A stretch of 64,000 nt of DNA, taken from NCBI RefSeq assembly GCF_001421415.1, contig NZ_LMKH01000035.1, positions 183,655 through 247,654 of the forward strand, in the 5' to 3' direction. A program made the position numbers and the translations under genes. Positions within the stretch are counted from its first letter, which is position 1, and each line of letters opens with the position of its first letter. Of this stretch, positions 55,261 to 63,328 are shown one piece after another. The notes under the pieces were generated by a model. That model searched no databases. It was given only the letters and a program-made list of their open reading frames with translations, and had not been told where the DNA came from. Source of the stretch: Sphingomonas sp. Leaf208. GTDB taxonomy: Bacteria > Pseudomonadota > Alphaproteobacteria > Sphingomonadales > Sphingomonadaceae.

Positions 55261-56324
55261 ACCCGCTGCTCGGGGTGCTGTATCACTGGCTCGGCGGGCT
55301 CGCGTCGGCGAGCTTCTACGTCCCCTATCGCGGCGTGAAGCGCTGGTCGTGGGAGATCTACTGGCTGACGGGCGGTATCGTGTCGTGGCTGGTCGCGCCG
55401 TGGTTCTTCGCCAGCCTTCAGACGCAGGACCCGCTCGGTGTGCTCGGTCGCGCGCCGTCGACTGCGTTCTGGTGGCCGATGGTGTTCGGCGTGCTGTGGG
55501 GGTTCGGCGGGCTCGGCTACGGGCTCGTCATGCGGTATCTCGGGCTGTCGCTCGGCATGGCGGTCGTACTTGGATTATGCACCGTATTCGGCACGCTGAT
55601 CCCGCCGGCGTTCACCGGCGAGTTCCATAAAAAGCTGATCGCGACCACCTCCGGAAACATCGTCCTCGCCGGTATCGGCCTGACGCTCGCCGGCATCGTC
55701 GTCGTCGCGATCGCGGGCGCGATGAAGGATGCGCTGCTGACGCCGGAGCAGAAGCTGGCGGTCGTCGCCGAGTTCGATTTCCGCAAGGGCATCGTCGTCG
55801 CGATCGGCGCCGGGATCATGTCCGCGTGCTTCGCGTTCGGGCTGGCCGCTGGCGAACCGATCAAGGCGCTGTCGGCGACCGCGGGGACCGGGCCGCTCTG
55901 GACCGGGCTTCCCGTGTTGTGCCTCATCATGGCCGGTGGGCTCGTCACCAACGGCGCCTGGTGCGCGTGGCTGATCGTGAAGAACCGGAGCGCAAAGCAA
56001 TGGCTTGGCCGCACGACCGGCGGCGCCCGTCCGCCACTCGTGCGCAATTACGCACTCAGCGCACTCGCGGGCGTCACCTGGTATTTCCAGTTCTTCTTCT
56101 ACACGATGGGGGAGAGCCAAATGGGACGCCTCGGCTTCTCGAGCTGGACGCTGCACATGGCGAGCATCATCATTTTCGGCACGCTGTGGGGCTTCGCGTT
56201 CCGCGAGTGGAAGGACGCCGGCGCGCAGATCAAGACTGTGGTCTGGTCGGGTGTCGCGCTGCTGCTGATCGCGACCGTGGTGATCGGCTATGGCAACAGC
56301 ATAGCGGTGGAGACCGTCGCATGA
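55257..56324 (+). CDS. rhaT: L-rhamnose/proton symporter
   Basis: A 355-residue inner-membrane transporter of the RhaT family with about ten hydrophobic segments. It matches Escherichia coli RhaT in several places: LYHWLGGLASASFYVPYRGVKRWSWE, GGIVSWLVAPW, YGLVMRYLGLSLGMAV and LAGVTWYFQFFFYTMGESQ. It imports L-rhamnose with H+. The start is TTG 55257, overlapping the lactonase stop (TTGA); the resulting N-terminus aligns with the family. Its presence is the strongest evidence that this operon handles free L-rhamnose. The next gene overlaps it by 4 bases. Confidence 0.92.
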   Translation: MNPLLGVLYHWLGGLASASFYVPYRGVKRWSWEIYWLTGGIVSWLVAPWFFASLQTQDPLGVLGRAPSTAFWWPMVFGVLWGFGGLGYGLVMRYLGLSLGMAVVLGLCTVFGTLIPPAFTGEFHKKLIATTSGNIVLAGIGLTLAGIVVVAIAGAMKDALLTPEQKLAVVAEFDFRKGIVVAIGAGIMSACFAFGLAAGEPIKALSATAGTGPLWTGLPVLCLIMAGGLVTNGAWCAWLIVKNRSAKQWLGRTTGGARPPLVRNYALSALAGVTWYFQFFFYTMGESQMGRLGFSSWTLHMASIIIFGTLWGFAFREWKDAGAQIKTVVWSGVALLLIATVVIGYGNSIAVETVA

Positions 56325-57403
56325 CCCGGATCGCGCACCTGATCGCCGCTAACCTGCTGGCACTCGCGGGGGCCGCACCGGCAACCCCGCCGCGCGAGCC
56401 CGATGCCCCGCTGGTGATGACCGCGATGCACCTCCACGATCCGTGGATCGTCGCCGACAAGGCCAGCCGTACCTACTACCTCTTCACCCGCAACGAGGTC
56501 GCGATGACCGGCGACCCGCGGCTGGGTACGATGATGTATGCCAGCCGCGACCTGAAGCACTGGACCAGGCCCAAGCTGGTGTTCGTGTTGCCCGGCGACG
56601 TCTGGGCCAAGGCGGGAAGCTGGGCGCCGGAAGTGCACCGTTGGAAGAACCGCTGGTATCTCTTCGCGACGTTCCACGATCCGGCCTCGCCGCTGACGCC
56701 CAACGGCAACCGCGCGACCTATCGCCGCGGGACCGTCCTCGCGGTCGCGGACAAGATCGACGGGCCCTACGCCTTGGTCCGGGGCGGTGAGCCGATCGTG
56801 TCGAAAGACCAGATGTCGCTCGACGGCACGCTGTACGTCGACCCGAAGGGCAAGCCGTGGCTCGTCTACGCGCATGAATGGTGGCAGACGACGATCGGCA
56901 CGATGGAGGCCGTGCCGCTGAACGACGACCTGTCCGCGACGGGCTCGGCCAAGCGCCTGTTCGCGGCGAACGACGCGGCGTGGGTGGTCGGCCAGAAACA
57001 GCCCGATGGCGATACGGTCTATGTCACCGACGGCCCCGAACTGTACCGCAGCAAGACCGGCAAGCTGCTGATGCTGTGGTCGAGCTATGGCAAGAAGGGC
57101 TATGTCGAGGGGCAGGCACGCTCGCGATCGGGCCGCATCGAGGGGCCGTGGGAGCAACTCGGTCCGCTCGTCGAACGCGACAGCGGCCACGGCATGCTGT
57201 TCCGCGCGTTCGACGGGCGACTGATGATGATCCTCCACCGGCCGTTCAACTTCGCACTCGGCAAGCTCTACGAGATGCGCGACGAGGGCGATCGGCTGGC
57301 GGTGGTGCGCGAGGCGACCGAACTCGACGGCGAGGCGTATCCGACGCATCCCTGCACGCCGGGGCACTCGTCGTTCGACAACGCTAAACCGGGGTGTTCG
57401 TGA
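56321..57403 (+). CDS. GH43 family glycosidase (rhamnose locus)
   Basis: A 360-residue secreted GH43-type enzyme. It has a signal peptide (LIAANLLALAGAAPATPP) and the three acidic residues in order: Asp in HLHDPWIVAD (base), Asp in MSLDGTLYVD (modulator) and Glu in VTDGPELYRS (acid). WAPEVHRWKNRWYLFATFH is a typical blade. GH43 members act on arabinose, xylose or galactose linkages, including exo-beta-1,3-galactanases. The locus, with rhamnose genes, GH105 and GH115, would suit an arabinogalactan or rhamnogalacturonan side chain. ATG 56321 overlaps the rhaT stop. The substrate is not determined. Confidence 0.85.
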   Translation: MTRIAHLIAANLLALAGAAPATPPREPDAPLVMTAMHLHDPWIVADKASRTYYLFTRNEVAMTGDPRLGTMMYASRDLKHWTRPKLVFVLPGDVWAKAGSWAPEVHRWKNRWYLFATFHDPASPLTPNGNRATYRRGTVLAVADKIDGPYALVRGGEPIVSKDQMSLDGTLYVDPKGKPWLVYAHEWWQTTIGTMEAVPLNDDLSATGSAKRLFAANDAAWVVGQKQPDGDTVYVTDGPELYRSKTGKLLMLWSSYGKKGYVEGQARSRSGRIEGPWEQLGPLVERDSGHGMLFRAFDGRLMMILHRPFNFALGKLYEMRDEGDRLAVVREATELDGEAYPTHPCTPGHSSFDNAKPGCS

Positions 57404-58239
57404 TGCTGGGTACAGATGATGTGTGGCCGCTGTGGGCGGACGAGCCGGCGGTGACGTTCGAGGATCGTTCGGTTGCGGCCGAGGTTGCGATCGTCACGGC
57501 GGTTGACCAGCCGGTGCTGCTCGGGTTCCGTGCCGCCAAGCCCAATGGCCGGGCGATGCTCGTGCTTGGCGGCGGTGGCTACACGCAGTTGATGGCGGGC
57601 AGGGAAGGGGTGCAGGTCGCGGCCTGGCTGACGGGGCTCGGCTATCACGCGTTCTTCCTGATCCACCGCTTTCCCAACGCTGCGCACGGTATTGCCGCAC
57701 CGCTCGACGACGCGCGCGAAGCTATGCGTCGCGTTCGCGCGAGCGGTCTGGCGGCGGTGGGACTCGGCGTGGTTGGACTATCGTCTGGCGGTCATCTGGC
57801 TGCATGCCTCGCCGCGGCGTATCCGGACGAATGGACGGCGCCGGTATCGCGTCATCCCGACGCGCCGACGCGGCCCGACGTGATGGTCATGGGGTATGCC
57901 CCGATCTCCACCAACGCGGCGGGACGGACGATCATCGCCGACAAGCCGCCTTTGCCGCCGGCCGAGAAACAGGCGATGTACGATCGGCTGCAACCCGATG
58001 CGCAACTTCTGCCGTCGCCGCCGCCTGCATTCATCGTCTATGCGGGCAACGACCCCGTCGTTCCGGTCGAGAATGCCCGCCGGCTCCACACGGCGTGGCA
58101 GGACGCCGGCGGTGCGGCCGAACTCCACGTCTTCGCCGACGCGCCGCATGGTTTCGCGCTGGATACGCAGAAGCTGCCGGTCTCGATCTGGCCGACGCTG
58201 TGCGAGGCGTGGCTGCGGCAGGTCGGCTTTCTCGATTAG
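57403..58239 (+). CDS. Alpha/beta hydrolase, putative carbohydrate esterase
   Basis: A 278-residue alpha/beta hydrolase of the BD-FAE/acetylesterase type. The nucleophile Ser is in GVVGLSSGGHLA near 128, the acid Asp in VYAGNDPVVP near 216, and the His in DAPHGFAL near 250. The GGGGYTQLMAGREG segment forms the oxyanion loop. I see no signal peptide, so it may act in the cytoplasm, or the start may be further upstream (GTG 57394). The ATG at 57403 shares a base with the GH43 stop (TGATG). It could deacetylate sugars released by the neighbouring glycosidases. Its stop codon overlaps that of the convergent GH43-like gene. Confidence 0.82.
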   Translation: MLGTDDVWPLWADEPAVTFEDRSVAAEVAIVTAVDQPVLLGFRAAKPNGRAMLVLGGGGYTQLMAGREGVQVAAWLTGLGYHAFFLIHRFPNAAHGIAAPLDDAREAMRRVRASGLAAVGLGVVGLSSGGHLAACLAAAYPDEWTAPVSRHPDAPTRPDVMVMGYAPISTNAAGRTIIADKPPLPPAEKQAMYDRLQPDAQLLPSPPPAFIVYAGNDPVVPVENARRLHTAWQDAGGAAELHVFADAPHGFALDTQKLPVSIWPTLCEAWLRQVGFLD

Positions 58240-59204
58240 CGGCGCACGGGCCGGATCTCGGTCGGCGCGTCGCGGTCGACCGTGAGGATGCCTTCGTTTG
58301 CCTTCAGTTCGGCAATCTGGAGCACGCTGCGGCGGTGCCATTCCGGATCGCGCGCGGACTGTGGTTCGCCGGACTGCTGGACGAAATAGACGATGTACGC
58401 GCGATCTCCCGCGACGATCACGTCGGGATGTTGCCCCTTGGCGCGATCGGTCTCGGCACGGCCCGGCGTCGCGAGCAGATAGTCCGGTTGCCGCGTCCAG
58501 TGCTCGCCGTCCGTCGAGCGCATCGCCAGCAATCCCTTCCACGCGTCGGAGATCAGCCACCAGCGGCCCTTCCAGCGGAACGCCTTCGGTCCCTCGCCGG
58601 GCGTGTCGACGATAGTGCCCTTTACGCGCCAGTGCACCAGATCGTCGCTGTCGGCATAACGGATCGCCTTGTTCAGCCGCTCGTCATTGTACCAGAGTCG
58701 ATAGCCGCCACCGGGCAGTGCCGCGACGCTCGCGTCGATCACCCGGTCGGAGCCTAGCGACAGCCGCTCGCCGCAGGTCCAGCGCTTCAGGTCGCGCGAG
58801 GTCAGGTGAACGATGAACCGCGGCGCGTTCCAGTCGCGGAAGACGCCCGGCACGACTGTCAGCCACATATGCCACCGGCCCGCGAGATACTGGATTTCGG
58901 GCGCCCACAACGTCGCGCCGGTGCAGGATGCGGGGATCGCCGCGATGCCGCCGTAACGCCAGCGCACGCCGTCACGCGAGCGGGCGGTGCCGATCGCGGT
59001 ACCGTGCACCCAGCGCACGTCCTTCGCGTCGGCCATCGGCAGGTCGGCGCGGCGGTTGGTGTAGAACATCACCCATTCGCGGCGGGCGGGGTCGTAGACG
59101 GTCGAGGGATCGGCGGCGCCATCGTGCACCGGATCACGGAACAGAGGTTTCGGCGCGACTGGCGAGCCTGCGCCGGCGAGCAACGCAGCGGCGATCAGGA
59201 TCAC
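58236..59204 (-). CDS. GH43-like five-bladed propeller protein
   Basis: A 322-residue secreted beta-propeller glycosidase-like protein. The signal peptide is short (MILIAAALLAGAGSP). Candidate acidic residues are Asp in DGAADPSTVYD, Asp in DRVIDASVAAL and Glu in GEGPKAFRWKG, the D-D-E order of clan GH-F. LWAPEIQYLAGRWHMWLT is a typical blade. It is only weakly like standard GH43 and may belong to a related family. The ATG overlaps the transporter stop (ATGA), and it ends the GH105-GH115-MFS-GH43 minus-strand operon. Its stop (TAA) overlaps the stop of the convergent esterase gene. Confidence 0.75.
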   Translation of the reverse strand: MILIAAALLAGAGSPVAPKPLFRDPVHDGAADPSTVYDPARREWVMFYTNRRADLPMADAKDVRWVHGTAIGTARSRDGVRWRYGGIAAIPASCTGATLWAPEIQYLAGRWHMWLTVVPGVFRDWNAPRFIVHLTSRDLKRWTCGERLSLGSDRVIDASVAALPGGGYRLWYNDERLNKAIRYADSDDLVHWRVKGTIVDTPGEGPKAFRWKGRWWLISDAWKGLLAMRSTDGEHWTRQPDYLLATPGRAETDRAKGQHPDVIVAGDRAYIVYFVQQSGEPQSARDPEWHRRSVLQIAELKANEGILTVDRDAPTEIRPVRR

Positions 59205-60745
59205 CGCGTGCCCGCCGCCGCGACGGGGTTGTTGCCCCAGAGCTTGTCATAGGACCAGCCCGACAGATCCTCGACCACGCGCGCGTTGTCCGGCGTCGAC
59301 GGAGTCCGCTCGCCGCGCCGCAGATGCTCGATCTCCTCCAGCAGGATCGCATGCGTGGCGGGCGTCAGGCGGAACCGCGTCGACACGAGCACGCCGAACA
59401 CCAGCATCGCGATCGTCCCTGCGCCCAGCACCGCGACGATCGCGTAGATCGCCTGCGGGCTCTGCGCGGTCGCCTTCGAGACGAAGCCTGATGCCTGCAT
59501 GACCTGCCCGACCAAGATCACCGCCAGCGCCTGGCTCATCTTTCGCACGAACGTCATCACGCCGGCGAACGCGCCCTCGCGACGGCGCCCGGTAACGATC
59601 TCGTCGACGTCGGCCATGTAGTTGTAGGTCGCCCAGGGGATGTAGTTCAGCGCGCCGCGCCCCAACCCGGCGAACACCACCGGCAGCCAGAACAGCGCCG
59701 ACGTCGCGGTATAGCCCGCCGCGTACATCGCGAGGAAGATCACCACGCCGATCGCGAAGCTCAACGCCGCGAACCGGTAGGCGGCGGCGGGCGACAGCCG
59801 CAGCGCAAAGTTGATTGCCAGCACCACTGCAACGAGCTGGACGATGTACGTCACGCCGACCAGGTTCGCGACGATCGCGGTCGATCCGGCAAGCGCGAAG
59901 ATCACGAAATAGGTGAAGGCCGCGTTGTAGATGTCCTGGCTAATATAGCCGCCCAGATACATGCCGAGATGGAGGCGGAACGCGCGGATCCGCAACGTCG
60001 AGAACAGGTTGCGATAAAGCGCCTTGAACGCCGCGCCGAGCGACGCCTTCTCGACGGCCTGGACCTCGTCGAGCCCCTCCGGCCGCTGCCGCTCCCAGCT
60101 GAACGCGTACAGCAGACCCGCAGCGCCCATGAACAGCACCGAGAAGATCATGCCCATAAACAGATACGTGTCGGGCGAATCCGGGCCGAGATACGCGATC
60201 AGCCAGCCTGGGAGGAACGCCGCCGCAATCGCCGAGCACTGGCCGCACAGGATGCGCGCGCCGGCGAATTTGGCCTTGGTGCGGTAGTCGGTCGCCATCT
60301 CCGAAGCGAGCGTCTCGTACGGGATGATCTCCATCGCGTAGACCATCTCGAACAGCACGTACGTCACGAGATAATACCAGAAGCCCTGGCCTGCGACCCA
60401 CATGATCGCGAACGACGGCAGCAGCGGGATCGCGGCGAGGATGAAGAACCGCCGCCGTCCGAACTTGCGCCCCAGCCAGCTCCGCCCGAGATTGTCCGAC
60501 AGGTGGCCGATCGTCGGGCTGGTGAACGCATCGAGCACCCGCGCGACGCCGAAGATGATCGTCGCCTGCGCCGCGGACAGTCCGCAGAAGCTGGTGTAGA
60601 AGATCAGGATCCACGTGCTGATGACCGCCATCGACCCCGCGCCGAGCACGTCGTTCGATCCGTAGGCGAGCAGATTGTACCAGCGTACCGGACGGGCAGG
60701 CCCGAGCGGCAGGGCCGGACGGGCGGCGATCGGATCAGTGGCCAT
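59201..60745 (-). CDS. MFS sugar transporter, GPH (MelB-like) family
   Basis: A 514-residue inner-membrane transporter with about 12 hydrophobic segments. The GPH-type motifs are LLAYGSNDVLGAG at the first helix, PTIGHLSDNLGRSWLGRKFGRRR at the loop after helix 2-3, and AMEIIPYETLASEM. GPH transporters carry glycosides or uronides with cations. A soluble tail of about 60 residues follows (ILLEEIEHLRRG, and GWSYDKLWG near the end). It overlaps the GH115 gene by 11 bases. Given the GH115 and GH105 neighbours, a uronate or aldobiouronate is a plausible substrate. Confidence 0.87.
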   Translation of the reverse strand: MATDPIAARPALPLGPARPVRWYNLLAYGSNDVLGAGSMAVISTWILIFYTSFCGLSAAQATIIFGVARVLDAFTSPTIGHLSDNLGRSWLGRKFGRRRFFILAAIPLLPSFAIMWVAGQGFWYYLVTYVLFEMVYAMEIIPYETLASEMATDYRTKAKFAGARILCGQCSAIAAAFLPGWLIAYLGPDSPDTYLFMGMIFSVLFMGAAGLLYAFSWERQRPEGLDEVQAVEKASLGAAFKALYRNLFSTLRIRAFRLHLGMYLGGYISQDIYNAAFTYFVIFALAGSTAIVANLVGVTYIVQLVAVVLAINFALRLSPAAAYRFAALSFAIGVVIFLAMYAAGYTATSALFWLPVVFAGLGRGALNYIPWATYNYMADVDEIVTGRRREGAFAGVMTFVRKMSQALAVILVGQVMQASGFVSKATAQSPQAIYAIVAVLGAGTIAMLVFGVLVSTRFRLTPATHAILLEEIEHLRRGERTPSTPDNARVVEDLSGWSYDKLWGNNPVAAAGTR

Positions 60746-63314
60746 GCGAAAGTCCTTGGGTACCGGCGTTGGCTGAAGATGAGGCGGCTAAAGATGAGGC
60801 GGCTGGAGTTGAGGCGGGAATCGGATCGAAGCGCAGCGCGTCGAACACGATCGCGGGGTCGTCGATGCCGATTGACACGGTATGCCGTCCGGCCGCGATC
60901 GGTGTCGGCAGCGCGAGGTCGAGACGGTTGTCGAGCACCGCGAGCGCCCATGCGCGGTCGCCGGTCTTGCGGGGAACGCCGACGCGCACGGGTGTCCCGC
61001 CGTCGATCGCGATCGTTACCGCGAGGTCGGCGCCTTCGGTCGTAGGATAGGTCGGCAACATTTCCGCTGCGAGCCGCCAGCGACCAGGGGGGAGCGTGAC
61101 ATTATACGACAGCGTTGCCGGCGCCGCCGCGGCTACCGCAGCACCGTTGCGGCCGAGGCGGTCGACCACGCGCCAGCCGGTGCGTGGACCTTCTGCCTCT
61201 TCCGCCTCGATCACGATCGTTGCCGTTGGCAAAACCTCCCGGTTCCCCGGCGAAGGCCGGGGCCCAGTTGGAACGACTGAGGTAATGGAGGGCGGCGCGA
61301 TCTCACCAGGGACCTTCCAACTGGGCCCCGGCCTCCGCCGGGGAGGTGCAGTTGGGGCGGGCAGGATTGGAACCGACAAGCGGTAACGGCGCCATTGCCC
61401 GTCGGCAGGTTCGACCGCCATCATCCCCTGCCACTTCCCGCCCGCGAGCTCATTATTGTAGCGGCGCGTCAGCGCGGTGATTTCCGTATCCGCTGCGCGC
61501 GAACGCTCGCCTGCGACTGCCGCACCAACCGGCTCGGTATCGCGCAGGCGGTCATGCGCCTCGGCATCGAACACGCGCGTGTTAGCGAGTGCCGCCGCAG
61601 TCACCGGATAGTCGACCAGTTCGAAGAACGCGTCGCGTCGGTCGGCCGCAATGCGCGGCGCGATCGAGCGGACGCGCGCGCGCAACGTATCGAAGGCGGC
61701 GAGGCGGGTAGCGATCTCGGCAGGGGCAAGCGGGCTCGGCTTCGAGAGTTCGCCGGGCAGCCACCATTGCAGATGCTCGGGCCGGCGCTGGAAGTTCAGC
61801 CGGTGATGCTCGGCCATGATCGCGGCGATCTCCGGCGCGACATCGGCGCCGACCGTGCCGGCCGCCCAGTCCCCGACGACGGTATCGATCGGTTTGCCGC
61901 GCGTGCCCGGTACGTCCCACGCAAGCTGCAGGAAATAATCGGTCGCGAGTTCCGCGGGCTTGAGGTCGCCGACATTGGCGACCCACATCCGCCGTGCACC
62001 CGCATCCCAGGCACGTCCCAGTTCCTCGCGGATCAGCGCGGGCGGGGTGGTCGACAGCCAGAGATACGACAGCGGCGCCCCGAGATAGGACAAGTGATAA
62101 TAGATGCCCGATCCGCCCGCCCGCTCGCGCTCGGCGGCGTCGGGGACGTGACGGATATAGCCGAAATTATCGTCGGGCCACATCAGCGTGACGTCGTCGG
62201 GTAATTTCAGCCCGCCGCGATATACGTCGAGCACTTCCTTGTACGGCGTGAAGACCTGCGAGACGCGCGTCAGATCCCGGTTCACGCCGCGCGCCAGCAT
62301 CGCGCGCTGATCGGTGAATATGCGTCCGAGCAACGAGCGGCGCGCATCGTCGGTAGTCGGGCCGACGATCCCGCTGTCGTGGATGCCGCGCATCCCGAGC
62401 GTCCAGACGCTCTCGTACTGGCCGTTCGCCCGGACGCGCGCGCGCCAATAGTCGGCCACGCCGGCGGGGTTGGTCACATAGTTGAACTCGGTCGCCGGTG
62501 CCGTCCATTCGCCGACATTGTTGCGCAGCATCGGCTCGGCATGGCTCGATCCCATGACGATTGCATAGCGGTCGGCGAGGCGCGCATTCTCCGGGTTCGC
62601 GTTGAACGGCGCGGTGACTTTGTGCATCGCCGGCCAGACCATGTTCGCCTTCAGCCGCAGCATGAGCTCGAACAGTTTGGCATAGGTCTTCGGCCCGATC
62701 GTGCCGGCCTCGGGCTCGAACGTGCTGGCAGCCCAGGGTTGCAGCCCCCAGTCCTCGTCGTTGAGGAAAATCCCGCGATACTGGACCGACGGCGGCCCGA
62801 AGCGGTGGAGACCGGTCGCCGCATAAATCGCGGCGTGATGCTCGGGCGTGGCGTCGGCCCACCAATGCCACGGCGACACGCCGATCGCGCGTGACAGCTC
62901 GTACGCGCCGAACGCGGTCCCGCGACGATCGCTGCCGACGATCACCAGCGCTGCCGGGATACCGGGTGCGGGGTTGGCGACGGTGGCGATCACGAAGCTC
63001 TCCCACGCGCCGCGCAGTTTCGAGACGTCGAGCGCGCCCCGCCGGACCAGCCGGTCGATCGCGGGGTTGCGACCGAGCGTGCCGAGCCAGACCTGCGTGC
63101 CGTTGGCGGTCGTGGCACGGGTCACGCGCCGGAGGTCGCTCGTCAGGTCGGCGGCGGCGATCCGGACGACCGCGTGGTCACCCGGCGCCGTCACCACGCG
63201 CGCGATGCCTCGCGCATCCGCCAGTGCGAGACCCGCCCCGGGTTCGAACGACACGAGACGTGCGACCGGCTCGGCCGAGGCTGGCGCCCCGAGCCATAGC
63301 GCGGCCGCGAACAA
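60735..63314 (-). CDS. GH115 alpha-glucuronidase with in-frame palindromic insert
   Basis: An 859-residue GH115 protein; the family releases glucuronic or 4-O-methylglucuronic acid from xylan or arabinogalactan. Core motifs are VSPWHWWAD, YRGIFLNDEDWGLQPWA, MRLKANMVWPAMHK, MGSSHAEPMLRN and MWPDDNFGYIRH. A C-terminal beta-sandwich (WRVVDRLGRNG to VFDALRFDP) is typical of GH115. Residues about 656-691, in the linker before it, are a Pro/Arg/Ser-rich insert encoded by a palindromic repeat (61241-61346). The first standard start in frame is TTG 63314, which gives a signal peptide without a basic n-region. A CTG at 63332 would give MTLRRALFAAALWLGAP and a CTGA overlap with the GH105 stop, so the real start may be CTG. 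Confidence 0.9.
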   Translation of the reverse strand: MFAAALWLGAPASAEPVARLVSFEPGAGLALADARGIARVVTAPGDHAVVRIAAADLTSDLRRVTRATTANGTQVWLGTLGRNPAIDRLVRRGALDVSKLRGAWESFVIATVANPAPGIPAALVIVGSDRRGTAFGAYELSRAIGVSPWHWWADATPEHHAAIYAATGLHRFGPPSVQYRGIFLNDEDWGLQPWAASTFEPEAGTIGPKTYAKLFELMLRLKANMVWPAMHKVTAPFNANPENARLADRYAIVMGSSHAEPMLRNNVGEWTAPATEFNYVTNPAGVADYWRARVRANGQYESVWTLGMRGIHDSGIVGPTTDDARRSLLGRIFTDQRAMLARGVNRDLTRVSQVFTPYKEVLDVYRGGLKLPDDVTLMWPDDNFGYIRHVPDAAERERAGGSGIYYHLSYLGAPLSYLWLSTTPPALIREELGRAWDAGARRMWVANVGDLKPAELATDYFLQLAWDVPGTRGKPIDTVVGDWAAGTVGADVAPEIAAIMAEHHRLNFQRRPEHLQWWLPGELSKPSPLAPAEIATRLAAFDTLRARVRSIAPRIAADRRDAFFELVDYPVTAAALANTRVFDAEAHDRLRDTEPVGAAVAGERSRAADTEITALTRRYNNELAGGKWQGMMAVEPADGQWRRYRLSVPILPAPTAPPRRRPGPSWKVPGEIAPPSITSVVPTGPRPSPGNREVLPTATIVIEAEEAEGPRTGWRVVDRLGRNGAAVAAAAPATLSYNVTLPPGRWRLAAEMLPTYPTTEGADLAVTIAIDGGTPVRVGVPRKTGDRAWALAVLDNRLDLALPTPIAAGRHTVSIGIDDPAIVFDALRFDPIPASTPAASSLAASSSANAGTQGLSHGH
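61241..61346. repeat. Palindromic repeat element inside the GH115 coding region
   Basis: Two arms of about 33 bases (61241-61274 and 61315-61346) are inverted copies with few mismatches, around a 40-base middle. Each arm also contains its own small palindrome (CCCCGGCGAAGGCCGGGG on the left). It is translated in frame as about 36 residues rich in Pro, Arg, Gly and Ser (PRRRPGPSW and GPRPSPGN). It looks like an intergenic-type repeat that has landed in a gene. Confidence 0.8.
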
Positions 63315-63328
63315 GGCACGCCGCAGGG

